Shown here piece by piece: positions 57,772 through 64,000 of a stretch of DNA of 64,000 nt; within the stretch, counting starts at the first letter, position 1, and the number at the start of each line of letters is the position of its first letter. A program made the translations under genes and the position numbers. The notes under the pieces were generated by a model. That model saw only the letters and a list, made by a program, of their open reading frames with translations, was not told the DNA's origin and did not search any database. This DNA comes from Rebecca billardiae RCC1528 (Eukaryota > Haptophyta): assembly GCA_965240325.2 (NCBI GenBank), contig OZ251222.1:4650001-4714000 (forward strand), given 5' to 3'.

Positions 57772-58124
57772 CATTAATATTTAAGTACAGCACGGCTAGC
57801 CGCTACAGCGCAGCAGCAGCATATTATTATGCTCAGCGCCATCATCACAGTGATAGCGCATTATATTGATGCATGATGAGCATGATTGATAGCGCATTAT
57901 ATTGATGCATGATGAGCATGATCGAATATATCTCGGCCGGCGAGGAGACAGGAGTCCTGACAGTCCTGGACTCAGTCCACTCCGCTGAGGAGTTCCAGGC
58001 AGTGCGTCAGTGACATTCTGCATATTCAAATCACACCGTCGCGGATCGATGTAGTCCGCGCCGCCTACTGAGTAGTACTAATACTGCTCGGGATCGTCTT
58101 AATTATATTGCCCGACGCGGCGGC
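57715..58124. repeat. (TA)n tract and an exact 36-bp tandem duplication
   Basis: A TA microsatellite spans about 57723-57769, directly beside the foldback element. An exact 36-bp direct repeat beginning TGATAGCGCATTATATTG lies at 57851-57886 and 57887-57922. No gene. Confidence 0.85.
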
Positions 58125-59588
58125 TCATCTGCTGTCATCATCATCGGCGGCACAATCGTCGCCTCGGCAGCACCCATTGGCTAAGGGGCGTACATTGGCA
58201 GCACTCGCCAGCGACACGCGCCCTGCCACAGCGCGTGTGAGAGCAGCGAAGGCGAGCGCTGCAGCGACCCACGGGCTCGAGCGCACAAACCACGGTGCGA
58301 GCGTGAGCGTGGAGCCTGCGCCAGCCTGGGCCTCTTCTTCGACGAGCAGGTCTACCCCTGCGGCGTCCACGGCATACGAGAGTAGCAGCGCTGCAGCCGT
58401 CATCGCAGCAGAGACGCGCGCGGCCGCAACGCGCGGCGCGGGCGCGGCCGTGCGGGCGGCTCCTGCATCCACGGGCGGACGCCCCGCCCGATCGAGGGGC
58501 GCCTGCCGCAGCGCCGACATGAGCAGGAGGAGGCTCGGCAGGTTGGTAGCGGGTGCGGCGAGTAAGAAGGCGAAGGCGAGGCCCGCGCTCCCGCCCGCCC
58601 GCTGCATCGCTGCGGCGGCGGTGACTGCGGTGTGCTCGCACAGCTGAAGTGGCAGGGAGGCTGCGAGCACAGCCAGCCGCGCAAGCAGCCCGCCCTCGCT
58701 GCCGAGCTCGTGCGGGGCGTTCGGTAGCGACGGCAGCCATCTCATCAGCGCTGCGCTGATGGCAAGCCCTAGCAGCACGGGCGGGAACGTGTCTGCGGCA
58801 CACTGCACTGCGGCGAGCAGCGCCACTCGCAGAGGCGCCAGCGCGCCGCCAGCCCCGGCCAACGCACCTGCCACGCACGTGCGGCGTGCGGGGGCGGGAC
58901 TGGCCGCGCGGACGCTCGCGGGCACGGCGAACCCGGCGGCGACTGCGAGGAGGCCTGCCCCTGCGATCCGCCAGAGCGCCGCCGCTGGGCCCAGGAGCCC
59001 CCACGTGAGCGCGGCGCTGTCGAGACCGGCGGACTGCGAGGCGGTGAGGAACGCCACCACCGCACGCACGGGCACGCCTCCGCGCACGAAGCCCGCGGCG
59101 ACGGGGAGCGCGCCGCACGAGCAGAGCGGGGTGGCGAGCCCAACGAGAGCGCCGCCGACCGGGCCCGCGCCGTGCAGGAACGAGCCCAGCGTCTGCACAG
59201 GGAGCTGCAGCGCCTCCAGCGCCGCAGTCAGGAGTGTCCCGAGGACGATCCAGGGCATCGCTTTCTCCACCTCGGACTGGAGCTCGGCCAGGAAGGTCGG
59301 CGGCCTGTAGTCGGGGTTGTCGATCAGGGGAGCCGACCACTCGTACAGCGGATTCTCGACGAACGGCGCTTCCCACGGGCCGTCGTCTTCGTCGCTCCAC
59401 CCTTCGGGCTTTGCGAGCTCGCTCGCGTCGGGAATGAGGCGCGGCTCGCCTTTGGCGTCGAACTCTGGTGGCACCGCGGCCGGGTCGGGAATGTGCCGCA
59501 GCTTTGCGAGCCGCGCCGCCTTCTCGCAGCAAGACTCGTGGGCCGCAGCGCAGGGCAACAGCACGGCCAGCAAGAGCGCGTGCTTCAT
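58125..59588 (-). CDS. ArsP/DUF318-family permease with N-terminal calreticulin P-domain-like segment
   Basis: 487 residues from ATG 59588 (signal peptide MKHALLLAVLLPCAAA). Residues about 32-96 carry acidic, Pro-rich motifs like the calreticulin/calnexin P-domain: RHIPDPAAVP, LIPDASELAKPEGW, DGPWEAPFVENP and PLIDNPDY. From about residue 105 it is a multi-span membrane protein with the permease hallmark ATPLCSCGALPVAAGF followed by FLTASQSAGLDSAALTWGLLG, and a second half with LPLQLCEHTAVTAAAAMQ and AAPATNLPSLLLLMSAL. The pattern fits the predicted permease family (PF03773), whose CSCG motif is implicated in transport of organoarsenicals or other thiol-binding substrates in bacteria. The C terminus is Cys/Asp-rich (CCRGDDC). 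The signal peptide implies ER or surface or plastid-envelope location. The upstream extension to 60002 is not needed. Confidence 0.78.
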   Translation of the reverse strand: MKHALLLAVLLPCAAAHESCCEKAARLAKLRHIPDPAAVPPEFDAKGEPRLIPDASELAKPEGWSDEDDGPWEAPFVENPLYEWSAPLIDNPDYRPPTFLAELQSEVEKAMPWIVLGTLLTAALEALQLPVQTLGSFLHGAGPVGGALVGLATPLCSCGALPVAAGFVRGGVPVRAVVAFLTASQSAGLDSAALTWGLLGPAAALWRIAGAGLLAVAAGFAVPASVRAASPAPARRTCVAGALAGAGGALAPLRVALLAAVQCAADTFPPVLLGLAISAALMRWLPSLPNAPHELGSEGGLLARLAVLAASLPLQLCEHTAVTAAAAMQRAGGSAGLAFAFLLAAPATNLPSLLLLMSALRQAPLDRAGRPPVDAGAARTAAPAPRVAAARVSAAMTAAALLLSYAVDAAGVDLLVEEEAQAGAGSTLTLAPWFVRSSPWVAAALAFAALTRAVAGRVSLASAANVRPLANGCCRGDDCAADDDDSR

Positions 59589-60077
59589 GAGAGGCGCGGC
59601 CGGGCCGAGTATGGTACCACGTTCGTGTTGTTCGTGAGCCGGATCTCCAGGATTCTGACGGTCGTGTACTCGCGTAAGCGCGCATACAATGACACTAGCA
59701 TAGTAACAAACTGTACAATTAACATCGCCCCTGCTGAATACTTGTACGGTTGGCAGGATGGCGCTCGTCACTACTTGGGCGACGCGAGGGCCAAGCCTGG
59801 CGCAACGCGCCCAAGGCCGCATACGAGCCTGACGGCCGTGCGCGGGCGCCTCGTGGTGGAGAAGACCCGGTGGCAGCATTCGCGCCGCTTTGTCGACGCC
59901 CTCGCCCCCCCGGCCGGCGGCCCCCGGTTGACCGCACGGAGACCTGCGCTGTGCATGCTCGGCTCGCAGACCGCGACGTCGCGGACAAAGACAGGAGAGC
60001 ACTGAACAGGCGTGGGCACGCGCGCACCGCGCAGCGCTCCTCCCGACCTCAGAGGCGCCGCTCGGCGAGAGTGGCGC
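59589..60077. other. Intergenic region, no gene seen
   Basis: About 490 bp between two minus-strand genes; contains the promoter of the permease gene. ORFs here are open by composition only. Confidence 0.45.
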
Positions 60078-60599
60078 TCAGAGGTGCTGGTTCCAGTAGT
60101 CGTCTTCAGTCGCCGCCGCGATCTTGCGCGTCCTCTCCGGGGTCGCACCGTCCTGCTCGGCGCGGCCAAGCACCTCGTCGCGGATCTCGCCTTGCCAGCT
60201 GCCCATCTGCCGATGCCGCTCCCAGTACGCAGCGTCGCCGATCGGCACGGTGCCGGCCTCGGGCTTGGGCTGCGGCGCAGCGGCGCCCGAGCCGGCAGCA
60301 CCGGCGCCCGGGGCGGCTGCAGGCGCCGAGGTCGCCGCCGTCCCCTCCTCGCGCAGGTACTCCTGGTGCGCCGCTGCGAGCATCGCCATCTCGGCCGTCC
60401 CGACACTCGGCTCGCCCGCCTTGGGCGGTCGCGAAATCGCCGTCTCGCGGTCAGCGGTGCGCTCGAGCCTCTCGAAGCGCTCGAGCAGGTCGTCCACTCG
60501 GCCCTCCAGCCGGAGTCGCGCGAGGCGCTCGGCGTCGACGGCGCCCCGCAGCTCGAGCACCTCGGCGCGCAGCCTGTTCACCTCGTCCTGCTGCGCCAT
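60078..60599 (-). CDS. Small coiled-coil protein of unknown function
   Basis: 173 residues from ATG 60599. Residues 4-50 form a strong heptad coiled coil (EVNRLRAEVLELRGAVDAER). An Ala/Pro/Gly linker follows at about 85-115, then a conserved-looking tail with aromatic residues (AYWERHRQMGSWQGEIRDE, EDDYWNQHL). No enzyme motif. Third-position GC is as high as in the other genes, supporting real coding. Not recognised. Confidence 0.6.
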   Translation of the reverse strand: MAQQDEVNRLRAEVLELRGAVDAERLARLRLEGRVDDLLERFERLERTADRETAISRPPKAGEPSVGTAEMAMLAAAHQEYLREEGTAATSAPAAAPGAGAAGSGAAAPQPKPEAGTVPIGDAAYWERHRQMGSWQGEIRDEVLGRAEQDGATPERTRKIAAATEDDYWNQHL

Positions 60600-61136
60600 C
60601 CGGGCACCGCGCGCGTCGAGCGTCCCGTTCGCGCGCGATCGGCAGTGCTTCGCGGAGGCGGGAAGGCGACGACGGGGAAGCGGACGATTTCGGGGCGATG
60701 GCCGACGCGACGGGAGTGGCGGGTTTGGCAGTCTGCGGCGGTTATCGCGTTATGACTGCCGGCGCCGCTTCGCCGCCGCCCGATACCCTCCTCCAGCGCC
60801 CCTCCGACCGCACCCCCGCCCGGACGGGCTCGGAGCTCGGAGCTCGCAGCGCGCCCCCGGACAGCGTTCCGAGCGTGTGGCAGCTCGCTTTTGGCGCGGA
60901 CCGCAGAAAAGTGAGCGCGCGCCGGGAGTTGACGGGCAGTGACCGGCTTTGGCGAACAGGAGCGAGTTTCGCCCAGCAGCCGTCCGCTTTCCCGCCCGAC
61001 CGCACGGCGCACCTCGCCCTGCCCGACCGCCGACCGGACCGCCGCCCGACTACCAAACCCAGCCGACGGGCCACGCTTGGCGCCGAGCAGCCGCACGGAC
61101 AACCAGCTGCGCTCCTCCGCCTCCCGCCGTCCCGAC
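60600..61136. other. Divergent intergenic region upstream of the retroelement
   Basis: About 540 bp between the coiled-coil gene (-) and the gag-like ORF (+). If the retroelement has a left terminal repeat it should lie here, but without the right end in the window it cannot be identified. Confidence 0.4.
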
Positions 61137-63134
61137 ATGGCGGTGCCTGCAGTCCAACGCGTGTCGCGGCGCCGCGCGGCGGCAGCGGCCGTCGTCAACC
61201 AGCAGGTCCTCGGCGCTCGTGGGCGCGGCGGCGGGGGCCGCGGTCGGGGCCGGGGTGGGCGCGCGGGTGGCCGCCAAGCAAGTACCCTGCCGCCTGCCGC
61301 GCCGGTGCAGCAGCTCGGCCCGCTGCCGGTCCAGCCGCCGCCCGCGACCGCGCCGGCGGCCGGTGCCAGGACGACGGCGGGGGCTGCTCCCGCGCCCGCG
61401 CCCGGGCGAGCGGCCGGCGCCGCGTCGACGGCGGCTGCTGCGCAGCCGCAGGCACCCGCCCCCCCGGCCGCGCCCGCTGGCCAGCCGGGCATTCCGACTG
61501 GCCTACCACCCGACCTCGCGAACAGCCTCACTGACTTCCTTCGCGGCGTCCACGGCAACGGTGCGGGTGATGGGGCGGTCGGTGGCCACTCGGGCGCGCC
61601 GCCCGCCGACGGCGCACCGACGGGGCCCACCTCTGTCCCGCCGCCGCGGCCGCCGCCCTGGGGCGTCCGGCCGGCGCCGGACGCGGCGGCGCCCCTCGCC
61701 CCGCCCAGCTCGCTCGTGCCGCATCCCGTCCCCTTCGGTGGGGCTGGCTTCCTTGCGGGGGCCGCGCACGAGTTCGCGAACGCTTGCGCGCTCGCGGGCG
61801 GCGCGGGCGGCCAACTCCGGGGGACCGGGGGGGGGAGGCCGAGCTTCCCGGCTCGCGGGGCGTTTTCGTCCATGCGGCGCGGCTTGGGCGTGCCGGCGAA
61901 CGCGGCGGGTTCGGTCGTCTGGGAGTCCTTCAACATGGCTGAGGTGCCGCACGCGCAGGTCGATCGAAGCGTCTACTTCAACACGAAGGGCGAGCTGCGC
62001 GAGGCCTACCAGCTCCTCAGCCAGCTCCACTTCATACTGCTCGTCGAGCAGGCCGAGGGCTTCTGCACGCGCGCGGGTGACGCCGAGGTGCTGCGCGAGT
62101 ACAGGGGCTTCGTGATGCAGCTCGCTGAGGCGCGCGACTGGCGGGCGGCGGCACAGTTCCACTCTGAATTCTCGGAGAGCCTCGGGCGGGTGCTCGACGC
62201 GCGCTCGGGCGTGGCGGCGCTGGTGGCGAGCATCGGTGGCGGGCGGGAGCCGTTCTTCGACTGCTACAAGAACGACAACCCCTTCCATGACAAGTTTGCC
62301 ATGCGCCCGCTGATGCGCGTCTACGGTGGGAGCATGCCGATTCCGCCGCCGCCGCCGTCGCTGATGGTGCAGGACCTGTCGCCCGGCTTTGGCGGGGCGG
62401 CGCCCGGCGCAGCGGAGTGGGGCTGCTGGTCGTGGTCGGCGCCGATGCAGGTGGCGCCGCACGGGCCCGTGCCGCTCTCGTTCACGTGCGCACCCTCGGC
62501 AGGATCGTCCTGGGCGCCCCGCCCGGCGCTGTGCCCGCCGGCGCCGTACCCGCAGGGGCTGCAGGCGGCAGCGCCGGCCCCGCCGGCGCCGCCGGTACAG
62601 GGGGCGCAGCCCGGGCCCGCGCCGCTCGCGCTCACGTACGTGCCGCCGGCGGGTTCGGCCTGGGCGCCCGGGCCGGCGCCGTACACACCGGCGCCGTACC
62701 CGCCGGGGCCGCAGGCGCCGCCTCCCGGCCCGCCGCCCCCGCCGCCAGGCGGGCCGCCGCGGACGCTGCCGCAACCGTTCCCGGGCGCCGCCTCTGCGGG
62801 GGGCGTGCCGCCGCTGACGCTGGCGCGCGAGCTGGCGCGGTACGGGGGTGTGTGCGACGCGAGCGGGCGGCCCCTGCTCTCGGAGGCCAACCACCGCGTC
62901 TTCCGCGCGCACGGCTGCCTACGGCACCAGCTATTCGGCGACTGCTCCGCGGCGGCGTGCCCGCTGTTCGCCGCGTACCGGTCGGCCGGCGGCCAACCGT
63001 CTGCGCAGATGCAGCACAACTTCACGCTCGCGCACGCCACCAAGTGCGCTCTGTGCGGGAGCCTTGGCCACTTGGCCGGCGCGCACGCTGAGACAGCGCA
63101 CGTGCAGCAGCACACGGGCGTGGGCCGCGTCTAG
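61137..63134 (+). CDS. Retroelement gag-like ORF1 ending at an in-frame TAG
   Basis: 665 residues from ATG 61137 (first ATG; the frame is open earlier from GTG 60939). The N terminus is basic and RG-rich (ARGRGGGGRGRGRGGRAGG), then Ala/Pro-rich. A helical, capsid-like central part follows (YFNTKGELREAYQLLSQLHF, AEARDWRAAAQFHSEF, then FDCYKNDNPFHDKFA), then Pro-rich repeats. The C terminus has Cys/His clusters: CLRHQLFGDCSAAACPLF, and a knuckle-like CALCGSLGHLAGAH (CX2CX4HX4H, last ligand His rather than Cys). This resembles the nucleocapsid end of retrotransposon Gag. TAG at 63132-63134 is followed by an open frame in the same register, so the product may be extended by readthrough. Assignment to a retroelement is inferred mainly from the ORF pair. 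Confidence 0.65.
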   Translation: MAVPAVQRVSRRRAAAAAVVNQQVLGARGRGGGGRGRGRGGRAGGRQASTLPPAAPVQQLGPLPVQPPPATAPAAGARTTAGAAPAPAPGRAAGAASTAAAAQPQAPAPPAAPAGQPGIPTGLPPDLANSLTDFLRGVHGNGAGDGAVGGHSGAPPADGAPTGPTSVPPPRPPPWGVRPAPDAAAPLAPPSSLVPHPVPFGGAGFLAGAAHEFANACALAGGAGGQLRGTGGGRPSFPARGAFSSMRRGLGVPANAAGSVVWESFNMAEVPHAQVDRSVYFNTKGELREAYQLLSQLHFILLVEQAEGFCTRAGDAEVLREYRGFVMQLAEARDWRAAAQFHSEFSESLGRVLDARSGVAALVASIGGGREPFFDCYKNDNPFHDKFAMRPLMRVYGGSMPIPPPPPSLMVQDLSPGFGGAAPGAAEWGCWSWSAPMQVAPHGPVPLSFTCAPSAGSSWAPRPALCPPAPYPQGLQAAAPAPPAPPVQGAQPGPAPLALTYVPPAGSAWAPGPAPYTPAPYPPGPQAPPPGPPPPPPGGPPRTLPQPFPGAASAGGVPPLTLARELARYGGVCDASGRPLLSEANHRVFRAHGCLRHQLFGDCSAAACPLFAAYRSAGGQPSAQMQHNFTLAHATKCALCGSLGHLAGAHAETAHVQQHTGVGRV

Positions 63135-64000
63135 GAGGCGGTGGGCGCACGACGAGATCCCCTGTCGGTGCCCGCCGCGTTCCGCGGCGCGCCGCTCGCT
63201 ATGACTCGCCCGCCCATCACCTCCGCCGAGATGGTCGCGCGCACCGGCCTGCGCGCTGACCTCGCACACAGTCTCGTGCCCAACGCCATGCAGCGCAACT
63301 ACGTGGCGCTGGCGTCCTTCATCCATGCCTTCACCGGCGTTGACCTGTCCGTGGAGCTGCGTGACGGCGTCGATCTGCTCTACCGCGGCGCGCGCGTGTC
63401 GCGGTTCCGTCCCAACCACCGTTCCTCGCTGGCGCAGCCCGAGTTTGTGCGCGCGCGGCTCGCCGAGTATGTGTCATCGGGCGTGCTGGCGGGGCCGGCG
63501 CGCGGCGGCCGGCGCGCGCCGGTCATCTTGCGCCGATCATGCGCGCGCGCCGATCGTCATGCGCCGATCATCATGCGCGCGCGCCGATCATCATGCGCCG
63601 ATCATGCGCGCGCGCCGATCATCATGCGCCGATCATGCGCCGATCATGCGCCGATCATGCGCCGATCATGCGCCGATCATGCGCCCGCGCCGATCATCAT
63701 GCGCCGATCATGCGCGCGCGCCGATCATCATGCGCCGATCATGCGCCGATCATGCGCCGATCATGCGCCCGCGCCGATCATCATGCGCCGATCATGCGCG
63801 CGCGCCGATCATCATGCGCCGATCATGCGCCGATCATGCGCCGATCATGCGCCGATCATGCGCCGATCATGCGCCCGCGCCGATCATCATGCGCCGATCA
63901 TGCGCCGATCATGCGCGCGCGCCGATCATCACGCGCCGATCATGCGCCGATCATGCGCCCGCGCCGATCATCATGCGCCGATCACGCGCGCGCGCCGATC
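63135..64000 (+). CDS. Retroelement pol-like ORF2, in frame with ORF1, running into a minisatellite (3'-partial)
   Basis: Immediately after TAG 63132-63134 the same frame is open to the right edge. An ATG at 63201 begins MTRPPITSAEMVARTGL. The stretch RFRPNHRSSLAQPEFVRAR, continuing LAEYVSSGVLAGP (about 63402-63495), matches the segment that precedes the reverse-transcriptase domain in DIRS-like and related retroelement polyproteins (typically N(H/Y)RSAL...H.EFV...L...V..G...GPF). Where the RT domain should start, the frame enters the 11-bp repeat at about 63519 and encodes RRSCADHAPIIM-type repeats. No RT catalytic motif is within the window, so the element is either interrupted here or continues beyond the repeat. 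Confidence 0.55.
63519..64000 (+). repeat. 11-bp minisatellite (CGCCGATCATG)
   Basis: The unit CGCCGATCATG repeats to the window edge, mixed with longer variants carrying GCGCGC or CCGCGC or an extra ATC. No plus-frame stop arises. The minus strand contains TGA in each unit. The 11-bp length makes the plus reading cycle through all three frames. Confidence 0.92.

Noticed and set aside
63519-64000. CRISPR-like array
   Set aside because: The unit is 11 bp with no unique spacers; it is a simple minisatellite.

Overview
The window looks like nuclear DNA from a GC-rich microalga with a secondary plastid, most likely a haptophyte. Three things support this. Genes are split by short (about 100-155 bp) GC-rich introns, two of them with GC-AG ends. 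Gene content is eukaryotic: a nuclear XRN-type exoribonuclease, a polycystin-1/GPS-type membrane protein and a PAP/fibrillin plastid protein with a leader-like N terminus. (TA)n and AT-rich microsatellites sit between genes. The lineage is an inference from these traits; pelagophytes or other secondary algae are not excluded.

Region by region. (1) 1-31901: one continuous forward reading frame, already open at the left edge and closed by TGA at 31899-31901, so at least 10,632 codons. About 28.3 kb of it is an almost pure Pro/Ser tandem repeat with nested higher-order repeats (114, 228, 582, 810, 2316, 2532 and 2910 bp periods). It ends in a Gly/Pro linker, a GAIN/GPS-like autoproteolysis site and polycystin-1-like membrane segments. 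(2) 32342-38790: a PAP/fibrillin protein, an MsrB-like protein (minus, 2 exons), an SDR (2 exons, GC-AG intron) and a laccase-like multicopper oxidase (3 exons). (3) 38791-41511: non-genic or degraded, with a (TA)n tract and conserved-looking minus-strand protein fragments of unknown identity. (4) 41512-46414: an ankyrin-repeat protein and a uridine-kinase-like protein (3 exons), both minus, the latter divergent from a cysteine-less IscA-like protein (2 exons). (5) 47736-55494: an XRN2-like 5'-3' exoribonuclease (3 exons), a type II membrane protein resembling a glycosyltransferase, and a SAM methyltransferase, all plus strand. (6) 55781-57714: a foldback-like DNA element with 38-bp inverted ends flanked by TA. 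(7) 58125-60599 (minus): an ArsP/DUF318-type permease preceded by a calreticulin-P-domain-like segment, and a small coiled-coil protein. (8) 61137-64000: a retroelement with a gag-like ORF, a single in-frame TAG and then a pol-like ORF; the pol reading frame runs into an 11-bp minisatellite that fills the right edge.

The genes do not form a pathway and are mostly unrelated housekeeping or membrane functions. The most unusual objects are the giant proline-rich GPS/polycystin-like gene, the P-domain/permease combination and the two mobile elements. All splice sites were inferred by restoring family-typical protein sequence across frames; none is confirmed by transcripts.
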